Below, piece by piece: positions 52,052 to 61,179 of a DNA stretch of 64,000 nt (positions within the stretch are counted from its first letter, which is position 1; the number at the start of each line of letters is the position of its first letter). Made by a program: the position numbers and the translations under genes. This stretch comes from Chitinophaga oryzae (GTDB taxonomy: Bacteria > Bacteroidota > Bacteroidia > Chitinophagales > Chitinophagaceae): assembly GCF_012516375.2 (NCBI RefSeq), contig NZ_CP051204.2:2232001-2296000 (forward strand). The letters are read 5' to 3'. The notes under the pieces were generated by a model. That model searched no databases, was not told the DNA's origin, and saw only the letters and a list, made by a program, of their open reading frames with translations.

Positions 52052-52951
52052 TTATCGGACTGCCTCCACTTTGTAACCTTCTTTCCTTAACAGGGCGATC
52101 AATCCTTTGTCGCCTGCCAGATGTGCGGCACCTACGGCAACAAACACCGGTCCCCGGGACATCAGCTGTTTGAGTTGCGGTACCCATGCGGCATTACGGC
52201 GAAAGAGCATCAGGTCCTGGTAATTTTTGAGATCAGGAGCCTGTATCACCATCTTATACAGTTTGTCGAGGTCCTGTTGTTTCCAGAAGTCCATCATTAC
52301 ACGGGTTTCGTTATCGTTGCGTTGTATATCCTTTACCATCCGCACGATCATCTCCGCTTCCGCTTTATCGGGGATACTGTCAAAGAGGGCCATCTGGGAC
52401 TCCACGGTTTCCAGCGTGGCAATAGGGATCTTCCTGTTGGTGGCCATAGCTGCCAGTTCCCTGTCGGGAGCAGCGATATCCTGGCTGGGGCAGGGCACCT
52501 GCTTCATCATCAGCAGGGTCGTGAGCATAAAAGGCTTGGCTTTATCCAGGGGGGCCAGGCCAAAGTGCATCGTGTCCTGAAAGAATCGGTCTACCATCCG
52601 GTACTGGCCTGAATCGAACAATTGCCGCAGGGAATAGCTGTCATCCTGGTTGTATATCAGTGACTGCATTTTCTCTTTGTTTTCGTTCATAAGGTCTATT
52701 TCCATACACATGGTTTGGGCGCCCTGCAGCGCGCTGGTGACGGCAGGGGAAAATGACAGCTCGTTTTTACAGACGAGGTGCATGGTGCCAAAAAGGTAGG
52801 AGGGGGCGTTGAGATCTTTACCGGTTACCTTCCATAACAGGGATTTGCCCTGCGCATGGCCGGAAAGCTGCAGGAGCAGCACGGTTAACAGGAGGGCGGA
52901 GCTTTTCATAAGGCGTAACATCAGCTGGTAGTTTTTATTGTTAATAACCAT
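52052..52951 (-). CDS. TraB/GumN-family protein
   Basis: 299 residues. The N-terminus has a signal-like hydrophobic segment (LMKSSALLLTVLLLQLSGHAQG, about 14-35), so it is probably periplasmic; a later in-frame ATG (MLRLMKSS) is an alternative start. The TraB/PrgY/GumN family motifs are present: YLFGTMHLVCK (about 52-62) and VAVGAAHLAGDKGLI (about 271-285), with conserved His in GTMH and His in GAAHL. Family members are metalloprotease-like and some bind heme or pheromones; the reaction is not established. It overlaps by 11 bases the end of the BioF-like gene upstream in the same operon. Confidence 0.9.
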   Translation of the reverse strand: MVINNKNYQLMLRLMKSSALLLTVLLLQLSGHAQGKSLLWKVTGKDLNAPSYLFGTMHLVCKNELSFSPAVTSALQGAQTMCMEIDLMNENKEKMQSLIYNQDDSYSLRQLFDSGQYRMVDRFFQDTMHFGLAPLDKAKPFMLTTLLMMKQVPCPSQDIAAPDRELAAMATNRKIPIATLETVESQMALFDSIPDKAEAEMIVRMVKDIQRNDNETRVMMDFWKQQDLDKLYKMVIQAPDLKNYQDLMLFRRNAAWVPQLKQLMSRGPVFVAVGAAHLAGDKGLIALLRKEGYKVEAVR

Positions 52952-53996
52952 ATTCTTTCAGGAACTGGTAAAGGGTCAGTATATCCTGCTGGGTATGCAA
53001 TGCAGATATGATGGCCCTGTTTACCGGTTGGCTGTGGGGAAACGGGTAAGGGAAACTGGAAATAATAACATCCCGCTCAGCGAGATAGTTTACCAACGGT
53101 TGTTTTTCTGCCGGCTGCGGCAGGATAAACACCGGCAGCGCATGTGGGTTATGAATGGCGGAGTGGGCCGACAGGTGCAGAAAGTAGGCGACATTCTGCT
53201 GCAGTAACATCCGTTGCTGCCGGACGAGGTCGGCAGATTGCAGCCAGGCATGTGCGCCGGCCGGCATCATGGGAGTGCTGCCGGTAAAGAACCCGTTCTT
53301 TTTCAATGCGGCGATATCCGCTGCATGACCGGCTACCATGCCGCCTTCTACGCTATAAGCCTTGGCCAGTGATGCGGTGAGGAGATAACGTACCTGGTCG
53401 GTGCCTGGCAACAGGTGAATGCTGCCCTGGCCGCGCGGGCCGAGTATGCCAATGCCGTGCGAATCGTCTGCCAGCACCAGCACTTTGCGCTGCAGCAGGC
53501 GGAGCCAGTCAAAGGAATATACTTCCCCGGTGATAGGATTCAACGTGTCTGTCACAATCACATAATGATGGTCCGGCTGGCTGTTCACCCGGGCCACGGT
53601 ATCCTGTTCCCACTGTGCCCTGCTGCCTGCCGGCAGCAGCGGATTGCCCAGCCATAATGCCGGGTGGGCGCCCGGGGCATAACAGAGCTGGCCGCGGGTG
53701 GCGGCATAATGCGCGGCTGCCTGTGCCGCCATGTAGCCGGAGGAGAGCACTACGGCCGCCTGTTGTTCCAGGTGGGCGCACAGGGCATGCTCCATTTCTT
53801 CGAAGAGCGGCAACCGGACGTTGCCGGCCCGGGAAGAGGGGAAGAGTGTCCCATAGCGCTGGACGCCTTCACAGAAAGCTGTCTTAAAAGCAGGCTGCTG
53901 ATGTAAACCGAGATAGGAAAAGCCGGAGAAGAACAGGCAGCTGCGACCATCGACAGTAGCGGTCCTTCCCGGTGTAATATCGGTGTGTAGAAGCAT
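52941..53996 (-). CDS. BioF-like PLP-dependent acyl-CoA:amino acid synthase
   Basis: 351 residues, fold-type I. Conserved elements of alpha-oxoamine synthases: FSGFSYLGL (23-31), DDSHGIGILGPRGQG (177-191, Asp178 and His180), and the PLP Schiff-base Lys212 in TASLAKAYSVEGG. The enzyme should condense an acyl thioester with an amino acid, as in biotin (8-amino-7-oxononanoate) or sphingoid synthesis. It is shorter than BioF (about 385), and there is no other biotin gene here, so its product is uncertain. Translation of the TraB/GumN gene starts within its 3' end. The start codon (ATG 53994) gives the conserved N-terminal strand. Confidence 0.87.
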   Translation of the reverse strand: MLLHTDITPGRTATVDGRSCLFFSGFSYLGLHQQPAFKTAFCEGVQRYGTLFPSSRAGNVRLPLFEEMEHALCAHLEQQAAVVLSSGYMAAQAAAHYAATRGQLCYAPGAHPALWLGNPLLPAGSRAQWEQDTVARVNSQPDHHYVIVTDTLNPITGEVYSFDWLRLLQRKVLVLADDSHGIGILGPRGQGSIHLLPGTDQVRYLLTASLAKAYSVEGGMVAGHAADIAALKKNGFFTGSTPMMPAGAHAWLQSADLVRQQRMLLQQNVAYFLHLSAHSAIHNPHALPVFILPQPAEKQPLVNYLAERDVIISSFPYPFPHSQPVNRAIISALHTQQDILTLYQFLKEYGY

Positions 53997-54002
53997 AGGT
54001 GG

Positions 54003-54425
54003 CTATTCTTTTCGGGTACGCAGAATAAAATGGTAGTCGCCGGAGGTTACTTTCATATCAAAGTGGTCCTCGTCCAGCAGTTCCACGGTGACCAGGTTTT
54101 CCGTGGTGCGGGAACCGTTGGAAGCGGTGACGGAGATTACCTTGCCGTTGCTGAGCAGGAAGTATTTGCCTGAATCAGGCTTGCCGGCAATGGTGGCCAC
54201 AAATACGTCGTTGTCGAGGAACTGGTAGTACACGTCGCTGTAGTAGCCGTCTTTCAGGTCTTTGGCCTGGATGATCTGGGTATTGTTGTACGGATCACCT
54301 TTGGGCACTTTCACATCGTATACCCGCCATTTCTTGTGCTTCAGCAGCTTGTCCGTTTTGCTGGTATTGCAGGCCAGCAAAGCGGCTGCGGGCAGGATAA
54401 CGGTAAAGATAGTACGTAGTTTCAT
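54003..54425 (-). CDS. Hypothetical lipoprotein, lipocalin-like
   Basis: 140 residues. Lipoprotein signal MKLRTIFTVILPAAALLAC with Cys19. The mature protein has a helix (KTDKLLKHKKWRVYDV) and about seven strands (DVFVATIAG, KYFLLSNGKVISVTAS, NLVTVELL, HFDMKVTSG, YHFILRT), resembling the small lipocalin-like lipoproteins of Bacteroidota. Function unknown. It lies 6 bases after the BioF-like gene's start side and 3 bases before the DinB-like gene on the same strand, within a tight operon. Confidence 0.75.
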   Translation of the reverse strand: MKLRTIFTVILPAAALLACNTSKTDKLLKHKKWRVYDVKVPKGDPYNNTQIIQAKDLKDGYYSDVYYQFLDNDVFVATIAGKPDSGKYFLLSNGKVISVTASNGSRTTENLVTVELLDEDHFDMKVTSGDYHFILRTRKE

Positions 54426-54428
54426 AAC

Positions 54429-54950
54429 TTATTTGTTCCCGAATTTTTCCCTGTTGAAAGCTGCAGACTGGCCTTTGGGAATAGAAAGGCTCTGCCAGTG
54501 GTCGCCAAGGATCATTTTACCGATATATACCATTTGTCCGACGTGGTAGGGCACATGAGTCATTTGCCGGTTGATGGCATCGAGCACGGAATGAGCTTCT
54601 GCGCGGATGTACACGGTTTTCTCCAGGTCTTCCGGCGTCAGGCTGCCGACGGCTTTCAGCAGGCAGTCCCACCCTTCATGCCAGCGTTGCAGCACGGTAT
54701 CTTTGGTGGCCTGGTCTTCTTCAAATTCTTCATCCCGCTGCCGGTCGGGTTTTTCGCCGTCGGTGGTGAGAAAGTCGGTCCAGCGGGACAGCATATTGCC
54801 GCGGAGATGTTTAACGATCATGGCGATGCTGTTGGGCTCTCCCTGTGGTTGCCAGTGCAGCTGCGCCGTATCCAGCCGCTCGATGGTTTTGGTGCCCATA
54901 TCATAATAGCTGCGGAATCTTTGCAGGGCGCTGTCTAAATAGAGTTGCAT
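54429..54950 (-). CDS. DinB-like (DUF1572) family protein
   Basis: 173 residues from ATG 54950 (MQLYLDSALQRFRSY); the longer frame to 55055 would run through the repeat array. The four-helix DinB-like fold is suggested by HLRGNMLSRWTDFL (about 48-61) and HVPYHVGQMVYIGKMIL (about 137-153), where His of HLR and HxxYHxGQ form the metal site usual for this family. Related proteins include bacillithiol transferases and metal-dependent hydrolases; the role here is not known. The repeat array occupies the gap up to ggt. Confidence 0.82.
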   Translation of the reverse strand: MQLYLDSALQRFRSYYDMGTKTIERLDTAQLHWQPQGEPNSIAMIVKHLRGNMLSRWTDFLTTDGEKPDRQRDEEFEEDQATKDTVLQRWHEGWDCLLKAVGSLTPEDLEKTVYIRAEAHSVLDAINRQMTHVPYHVGQMVYIGKMILGDHWQSLSIPKGQSAAFNREKFGNK

Positions 54951-54951
54951 A

Positions 54952-55070
54952 TTTAAATTTTTTGATTTTCGATTTTTTGATTTTTTGATTTTGGGGATGA
55001 GGTGTGATGGCGCCGGTTTTTCATACTCGAAAAAATCCCTAAATCCCTGCATCAAAAAATCCGTAAATCA
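54952..55070. repeat. AGGGATTTTTTGATTT-type inverted array (locus 2)
   Basis: Left half ATTTTTTGATTTTCGATTTTTTGATTTTTTGATTTTGG (54958-54995), middle about 35 bases, then AAAATCCCTAAATCCCTGCATCAAAAAATCCGTAAATCA (55031-55070), the inverted half. It runs from one base before the DinB-like ATG side to the TGA of ggt (55068-55070), overlapping the stop codon. Same family as 51932-52050. Confidence 0.8.
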
Positions 55071-56774
55071 GTAACCCGCCGCGCTGTCGTCGCCACGTTT
55101 ATCGCCAGCGGCGTCGAGAACGAAGGTACCGGGCGTCCGTTTAATAATTTCAGAGCGGCCTATGGGGCCGCGTTTCACTACTTTATACCCCATTTCCTGC
55201 AGCGCGGTGATGACTGTTTCCGGGAAGTCTTTTTCCACGGCTATCTCGTCGGGCAGCCACTGATGGTGGAATTTCGGTTTGTTGATGGCATCGGCCGGAG
55301 AGAGGCCAAATTCCAGTGTGTTCATCAGCATCTGGAAGACAGAAGTGATGATGGTAGAGCCACCGGGAGTACCAAGACTGTAAAGCGGTTGTTTTCCCTG
55401 TAATACGATGGTCGGCGTCATGGAGCTGAGCATGCGTTTGCCGGGAGCGATGGCGTTGGCTTCGGTGCCTACGAGGCCGTACATATTGGGTACGCCGGGC
55501 TTTACGCTGAAGTCGTCCATCTCGTTGTTGAGCAGGAAACCGGCTTTACCTACCACGGTGCGGCTGCCGTAGTGGCCGTTGAGCGTGGTCGTTACGGCGA
55601 CTGCGTTGCCTTTATCGTCGATGATGCTCAGGTGCGTGGTTTCTTCGCTTTCGGGGAAGGTGCCGGCTTTGGTGGCTTCGCTGCTGCCCGCTTTACCGGG
55701 TACAAAATCTGCCATGCGGGCGGCAAGGTATTTTTTACCGGTGAGCCGGGCTACCGGTACTTTCACAAAATCGGGGTCGCCGAGGAACTCTGCACGGTCG
55801 GCATAGGCCCTTCTTTCCACTTCTACCATCAGCTGTACGGCCCGGGGAGAATGGAAACCCCATTCCGCCACCGGGTAGTTTTCCATCATACCCATCATCT
55901 GTTGCAGGCATATGCCGCCGCTGGAGGGCAGCGGCATGGTCACAATCGTATAGCCTTTATAGTTAAAAGCCAGGGCTTTTCTTTCGCGTACTTTGTAATT
56001 TTTCAGGTCGGCGAGGGTCATGATGCCTTTGCCGCGTTTCATTTCCGCTACAATATTGGCGGCTGTTTCTCCCTGGTAGAAGCCGGCGGCGCCTTTTTTT
56101 CGTATAAGCCTGAGCGTATGAGCGAGGTCTTTCTGTACCAGGGTATCGCCTGCTTTCCAGGGCTGGTCTTTTACAAATGCGGTGGGCGCAGTGTTAAGCC
56201 GCTGGAAGTCGGCCTTGTAAGCGTTGAGGTTGGCCGCTTCGGAGGCGGTGATCACGAATCCTTTTTCAGCCAGCAGGATAGCCGGACCTATGAGCCGGGA
56301 GAAAGGCAGCTTCGCATATTTCATGGAGGCGAAGAGGCCTGCTACAGTGCCGGGGACACCGGCCGCCAGGTGGCCGTCGAGGCTCCGTGTGGTGACGGGA
56401 TTGCCGGCGCTGTCGAGGTACATATCCCGATGGGCTTTGGCGGGCGCCGTCTCCCGGTAGTCCAGCGCTATCTGTTGACCGTTGGCCAGCCGGGCCACCA
56501 TAAAACCGCCGCCGCCCAGGTTGCCGGCGCCGGGATATACTACGGCCAGCGCCAGCTGCGTGGCGATGGCTGCGTCTACGGCGTTGCCGCCTTCCTGTAA
56601 TATAAGCCTGCCTGCGATGCTGGCCAGCGGATGGGCCGAAACCACAGCGCTGTGAGAGACGGTGATGTTCTTTTCAACCTGGTAGTCGTAAGGCCATTGC
56701 TGTTGGGGCTGTGTCTGGGCGCCGGCAGTACAGATACTGCCCAGTGCCAGGCCCCATATGATCAGGAGACGCAT
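55068..56774 (-). CDS. ggt: Gamma-glutamyltranspeptidase
   Basis: 568 residues. Sec signal MRLLIIWGLALGSICTAGAQ (about 1-20), so periplasmic. Family elements in the large subunit: HPLASIAGRLILQEGGNAVDAAIATQLALAV (about 48-78) and GNLGGGGFMV. The autocleavage site is ESEETTHLSIIDDKGNAV (about 374-391), where the Thr of TTHLS (near 378) becomes the N-terminal nucleophile of the small subunit. Then NNEMDDFSVKPGVPN and SSMTPTIV follow. It cleaves gamma-glutamyl bonds of glutathione and related peptides. It is divergent from an M14 peptidase gene. The end of its gene overlaps the repeat array. Confidence 0.94.
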   Translation of the reverse strand: MRLLIIWGLALGSICTAGAQTQPQQQWPYDYQVEKNITVSHSAVVSAHPLASIAGRLILQEGGNAVDAAIATQLALAVVYPGAGNLGGGGFMVARLANGQQIALDYRETAPAKAHRDMYLDSAGNPVTTRSLDGHLAAGVPGTVAGLFASMKYAKLPFSRLIGPAILLAEKGFVITASEAANLNAYKADFQRLNTAPTAFVKDQPWKAGDTLVQKDLAHTLRLIRKKGAAGFYQGETAANIVAEMKRGKGIMTLADLKNYKVRERKALAFNYKGYTIVTMPLPSSGGICLQQMMGMMENYPVAEWGFHSPRAVQLMVEVERRAYADRAEFLGDPDFVKVPVARLTGKKYLAARMADFVPGKAGSSEATKAGTFPESEETTHLSIIDDKGNAVAVTTTLNGHYGSRTVVGKAGFLLNNEMDDFSVKPGVPNMYGLVGTEANAIAPGKRMLSSMTPTIVLQGKQPLYSLGTPGGSTIITSVFQMLMNTLEFGLSPADAINKPKFHHQWLPDEIAVEKDFPETVITALQEMGYKVVKRGPIGRSEIIKRTPGTFVLDAAGDKRGDDSAAGY

Positions 56775-56841
56775 GATACTTCTGTTTGCGTGTAAATTAA
56801 CAAAACAATCCCTATCTTACGGTATCAAACTATTTGTTGCT

Positions 56842-59373
56842 ATGCGCCAACACTTACTTCTGGCACTGCTGCTGCTTGGCTTTACGACCGCCATGGCCCA
56901 GATCCCTACTCCTGACCAGTTTTTGGGCTACCCGCTGGGAAGCCAGTTTACCCCGCATTACCGCGTACTTGACTATTTCAGACAGGTGGCCGCTACCGCT
57001 AAAAACGTGAAAGTGGAACAGTACGGCACCACGTATGAAGGCCGTCCGCTCATTACCGCGACCATCGCTTCTCCCGCCAATTTCAGCCGGCTGGACGACA
57101 TCCGGCAGAAAAGCCTCGATATGTCCATGGCTAAAGGCGGACAGTCTGCCGACCAGCCGGTGATCGTATGGCTTAGCTATAACGTGCATGGCAACGAGGC
57201 CGTTTCCACTGAAGCTGCCATGAAAACACTCTATGAACTGGTGAATAACGGTAATGCACAAACGCAGCAGTGGCTGCAGAATACTGTTGTCGTAATAGAC
57301 CCCTGCCTCAACCCTGACGGGCGTGAGCGGTATGTCAATTTCTATAACTCCGTGCGCAGCCTGCAACCGGACGTACACCGTTACTCCCGCGAGCACAACG
57401 AACCATGGCCCGGCGGAAGGCCCAACCACTACTACTTTGACCTGAACCGCGACTGGGCCTGGCAAACGCAGAAGGAATCACAACAGCGGGTAACCCGCTA
57501 TAACCAATGGATGCCGCAGCTGCATGTGGATTTCCATGAGCAGGAAATCGAGGCGCCCTACTATTTTGCGCCGGCGGCGGAACCCTTCCACGACGCCATC
57601 ACCCCCTGGCAGCGCGAAGTCCAGGTGATGATCGGTAAAAACAACGCTAAATATTTCGACCAGGAAGGATGGCTCTATTTTACCAAAGAACGCTTCGACC
57701 TGTTCTATCCCAGCTACGGTGATACCTATCCCATGTATAACGGCGCTATCGGTATGACCTACGAGCAGGGCGGCAGTGGCCGTGCCGGCGTAGCGGTACT
57801 GAAAAGGGACGGCGATACCCTCACCTTAACAGACCGTATCGCACATCACTTTACAACCGGCTTGTCCACCATAGAAGTAGCCTCCCAACAGGCGGACCGC
57901 ATCCTGAAAGAGTATGTGCAGTATTTTGAAACCGCGAAGAAAGACCCGCAGGGCGGATTTAAATCCTATGTGATCAAATCCGGCGGCAATCCTGAGAAAC
58001 TGAATGCGCTGGCTGACCTGCTGCGCAGAAACAACATCGCTTTCGGCTACGGCGCCAATGCCGGCAACGCCAGCGGGTTTAACTACTTTACGGGCAAAAC
58101 CGAAGCTTTCTCTGTCACCAGGGAAGACATCGTGATCAACGCCTACCAGCCCCGCTCCAATATGTTGCGTGTGCTGTTTGAACCTACTTCACGTCTCACC
58201 GATTCGGTGACATATGATATTACCGCATGGGCATTGCCTTATGTGTACGGCCTTACCTCTTATGCCGTGAAACAACCGCTGACACCGTCCGCTGATGCAC
58301 CGGCCGCGCCGGCCAATACGGCCCTGGCGGCACAACATCCCTACGCTTACCTGGCGCAGTGGAACAGCCTCCGGGATGTGAAGTTCCTTGCTGCGCTGCT
58401 CAAACGCGGTATGAAAGTACGCTTCACGGAAGCGGCCTTCACGTCAGCAGGTAAAACATTTCCCGCAGGCACGCTGGTGATTACCCGTACCGGCAATAAC
58501 AGCAACGGCGCCTCCTTCGATACATATGTTACGTCGCAGGCAGATAAATACAAGATCACGCTGGACGCAGTAGCAACCGGTTTTGTAGAGAAAGGCACTG
58601 ATTTCGGCTCTGATAAAATACGTTATATAAAAGCGCCGAAAGTGGTACTGCTGACGGGCGACGGCGTTTCTTCCCTCGGCGTGGGCGAAGTATGGCATTT
58701 CTTCGAACAGCAGCTGGGCTACCCGGTAACGGTCGTGAATGAACGAAATATGGGCGGCGTGAACTGGGACCAGACGGATGTGCTGATCCTGCCGGATGGC
58801 GACTATAAAGCATTTACAGAGAAAGCGGCGACCGAACGGCTGAAAGAGTGGGTGAGCAAGGGCGGTAAACTGATTGCGCTGGAAAGCGCCGCCGCACAGA
58901 TCGCAGGGGCCGATTGGGGTATCAGGGAGAAAAAGGAAAAAGAAGAAGTGGCGACAGACAAGGATAAACTGTCAGACGAATCTCCCTATGATGTGCTGAA
59001 ACCTTATGCCAACCGGGAAAGAGAAAGCGTACGGCAGTTCATCCCGGGCGCTATCTTTAAAGTACAGCTGGACACTACGCACCCGCTGGCCTTTGGTTAT
59101 CCCGGCACTTACTACACGCTTAAACAGGATAGCCGGTTGTACGAGTTTATTGATAACAACGGCTGGAACGTTGGCGTGTTAAAGAAAGATAATTACCTCA
59201 GCGGCTTCGTGGGCGCCGATACCCGTAACCGACTGAAAGACGGTCTGCTGTTCGGTGTAAAGGAAATAGGCAACGGATCTGTGGTGATCCTCGCCGATAA
59301 TCCGCTGTTCAGAAGCTTCTGGGAAAATGGTAAACTGATGTTCAGCAACGCTGTGTTCCTCGTTGGACAATAA
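56842..59373 (+). CDS. M14-family zinc carboxypeptidase-like peptidase, secreted
   Basis: 843 residues from ATG 56842 (MRQHLLLALLLLGFTTAMAQ, a clean signal peptide); a start at 56758 would overlap the ggt start region. The peptidase domain has HGNEAVSTE with zinc ligands His116 and Glu119, NPDGRERYV, and DFHEQEIEAPYYFAPAAEP with the third ligand His. A long C-terminal half (about 420-843) is of the bacteroidetal M14 extension type, with a class I amidotransferase-like fold suggested by VVLLTGDGVSSLGVGEVWHFFEQ and GGKLIALESAAAQI. It should degrade peptides in the periplasm or outside. It is convergent with the redoxin gene, one base apart. Confidence 0.9.
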   Translation: MRQHLLLALLLLGFTTAMAQIPTPDQFLGYPLGSQFTPHYRVLDYFRQVAATAKNVKVEQYGTTYEGRPLITATIASPANFSRLDDIRQKSLDMSMAKGGQSADQPVIVWLSYNVHGNEAVSTEAAMKTLYELVNNGNAQTQQWLQNTVVVIDPCLNPDGRERYVNFYNSVRSLQPDVHRYSREHNEPWPGGRPNHYYFDLNRDWAWQTQKESQQRVTRYNQWMPQLHVDFHEQEIEAPYYFAPAAEPFHDAITPWQREVQVMIGKNNAKYFDQEGWLYFTKERFDLFYPSYGDTYPMYNGAIGMTYEQGGSGRAGVAVLKRDGDTLTLTDRIAHHFTTGLSTIEVASQQADRILKEYVQYFETAKKDPQGGFKSYVIKSGGNPEKLNALADLLRRNNIAFGYGANAGNASGFNYFTGKTEAFSVTREDIVINAYQPRSNMLRVLFEPTSRLTDSVTYDITAWALPYVYGLTSYAVKQPLTPSADAPAAPANTALAAQHPYAYLAQWNSLRDVKFLAALLKRGMKVRFTEAAFTSAGKTFPAGTLVITRTGNNSNGASFDTYVTSQADKYKITLDAVATGFVEKGTDFGSDKIRYIKAPKVVLLTGDGVSSLGVGEVWHFFEQQLGYPVTVVNERNMGGVNWDQTDVLILPDGDYKAFTEKAATERLKEWVSKGGKLIALESAAAQIAGADWGIREKKEKEEVATDKDKLSDESPYDVLKPYANRERESVRQFIPGAIFKVQLDTTHPLAFGYPGTYYTLKQDSRLYEFIDNNGWNVGVLKKDNYLSGFVGADTRNRLKDGLLFGVKEIGNGSVVILADNPLFRSFWENGKLMFSNAVFLVGQ

Positions 59374-59979
59374 TCAGCGGTTTCTTTTAATATTACAGCC
59401 CAGCGTGCTGGAAGTACTGGTGGTAACGGGTTTCCCGGCCACCAGTTCTGTTATGGCGTTTTGCAGATGGCGCGTTTTTACGGCCTCGGCATTCCCCGGG
59501 CTGTCATCGATAGCGCCTTTATACACAAGGCGGCTCTTTTTGTCAAACAGGTAACATTCCGGCGTATGGTTGGCGTCAAAGGCGTCGGCCAGTTCCGCAT
59601 TTTTATCGAGAATATAATAATACTGGAAACTATGCTGCGCGGCATAGGCTTTCATGGCCGAAAACGAATCCCCGTCCGCACGATTGGCCTCATTGGAATT
59701 GACCATCACCACACCGATATTGTTTTTATGCGCTAACGCGCAGATGCTGCGCAGCCGGTCCTGGTTACGGACCATATAAGGGCATTGATTGCTGCCAAAA
59801 ACAACCAGCAGCCCGTTGCTGCCTTTTGCACCGTTCAGGGAAATTTCTTTTCCTGAAACATCCATCCATTTCATGTCTGGTTTGGGAAGGGGAGCGCCGG
59901 GATCAAGTGGAATTTCGCCAGCCGGACAGGCTGAAGTCAAAGCGAAGGCACAGGCAAGGTAGAGAGCGGACTTCATCAT
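59374..59979 (-). CDS. Thioredoxin-fold lipoprotein (redoxin/AhpC-TSA-like)
   Basis: 201 residues. The N-terminus is a lipoprotein signal with LTSAC (Cys18). The redoxin fold is visible in MKWMDVSGKEISLNG (36-50), LLVVFGSNQCPYMVRNQDRL (57-76) with the single Cys66 in a QCPYM motif rather than CxxC, and YYILDKNAELADAFDANHTPECYLFDKKSRLVYKGAIDD (about 125-163). A lone peroxidatic-type Cys suggests a peroxiredoxin-like or reductase role at the cell envelope; the partner is unknown. Its stop codon abuts that of the convergent M14 gene. Confidence 0.87.
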   Translation of the reverse strand: MMKSALYLACAFALTSACPAGEIPLDPGAPLPKPDMKWMDVSGKEISLNGAKGSNGLLVVFGSNQCPYMVRNQDRLRSICALAHKNNIGVVMVNSNEANRADGDSFSAMKAYAAQHSFQYYYILDKNAELADAFDANHTPECYLFDKKSRLVYKGAIDDSPGNAEAVKTRHLQNAITELVAGKPVTTSTSSTLGCNIKRNR

Positions 59980-60197
59980 ATCATGAGAATTTCGTGTCCA
60001 GTATAAATATAATCAACGCGACAGTTATTTCCCTGGCAGTTGACAGGAAATTATAAGAAAGATATGGTAAAAAAAGTTAAAATAAAAATTTCCGGAAGAT
60101 GTCTGGGCGATAGGGAACGACTGTCGGAGGAGCTATGGTGCGGAAGCCGAAAGAGGGTGTGATTTAGCTGCCACCAGGCGGCAGTTCGTGCGCCGGT
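59980..60197. other. 218-bp gap
   Basis: Between the redoxin gene start and the YihY gene end, both - strand. No gene, hairpin with T-tract or repeat was seen. It should hold the redoxin promoter. Confidence 0.4.
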
Positions 60198-61178
60198 TTA
60201 GCGGAGCAGCGGGCTGTTGGCCGCTTTTTCCTGTTCGTGCGTATGCTCCTGCCGCGCATCGCTCAGCGCGCGGATACTGGCATTAAGCTCAAAGCCCACC
60301 AGCAGGATGAATGAATTGAAGAACACCCACAGCATGAGGATCAGGATGGTGCCGATGGAGCCGTAGATTTTGTTGTAATTGCCGAAGTTGTTTACAAACC
60401 AGGAAAAACCGATAGTGACCAGTATCATAAAGACGGTGCTCACGGTGGCGCCGGCGGTAATGAATTTCCACTTTTTTGTGGTGGCGGCGCCGATACGGTA
60501 CAACACAGAGTTGACCGAGTAGAACAGCATCACGATAAACACCCAGCGGGCCACATCGATGAGACTGAGCAGCCGTGCGTTCTGCACGCCGGTGAGATTG
60601 AACAGCCAGCGGAGGGTGGCGCCCTGCAGGATGATCAGCGCTACCGTCACCAGCAGCAGTACCACCAGTATCAGTGTCAACTGCAGCGCGATCAGGCGGT
60701 TTTGCCACCATTTGCGTTTGCGGAAGCCGGCGCCTTCTATCTTGCTAAAGGAGCGGAGGATACCCATTACGCCATTGGAAGAGTAAAAGAAACCCATCAG
60801 GAAAGCGACGGACAACAGGCCGTTGCGATGGGTGTACAGGAAGTCATGGATCATTTCCCGCACGATCATATAAGTGTTATAGTTCGGTGTCAGGTCCTGT
60901 GCAAGGTCATAGAGCGTAGGTTCTATATTTTTTACCGGCACATAGGGAACGAGGGTAAACAGGAAGATAAAAAAGGGCGGAATGGCCAGCAGGAAGTTAA
61001 AGGAAATGGCCCGGGCCCTGTCTCCCAGTCCTCTTGCTTTGGTTTCCTGCCCGAAATATTTCAGTACATCATACAGCGGTAGTCCTTCAAAACCAGGGAG
61101 GATAAGGGTCTTGCTCCTCTCAACCAGCCAGCGGTAAGGACGGGAACGGAAGATGATGTTTTCGGGTTTAAAAACCAA
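60198..61178 (-). CDS. YihY/BrkB-family inner membrane protein
   Basis: 326 residues with about six transmembrane helices (near 51-73, 118-140, 165-190, 205-227, 240-262 and 275-298). The family signature region FNFLLAIPPFFIFLFTLVPYV (about 44-64) and LPNSNGVMGI-like FFYSSNGVMGILRSF (about 125-139) are present, and GSIGTILILMLWVFFNSFILLVGFELNA (about 265-292) ends the membrane domain. These proteins were once called ribonuclease BN by mistake; their function is unsettled. The gap in front of the gene is filled by an inverted repeat array up to the mltG stop. Confidence 0.92.
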   Translation of the reverse strand: MVFKPENIIFRSRPYRWLVERSKTLILPGFEGLPLYDVLKYFGQETKARGLGDRARAISFNFLLAIPPFFIFLFTLVPYVPVKNIEPTLYDLAQDLTPNYNTYMIVREMIHDFLYTHRNGLLSVAFLMGFFYSSNGVMGILRSFSKIEGAGFRKRKWWQNRLIALQLTLILVVLLLVTVALIILQGATLRWLFNLTGVQNARLLSLIDVARWVFIVMLFYSVNSVLYRIGAATTKKWKFITAGATVSTVFMILVTIGFSWFVNNFGNYNKIYGSIGTILILMLWVFFNSFILLVGFELNASIRALSDARQEHTHEQEKAANSPLLR

Positions 61179-61179
61179 A

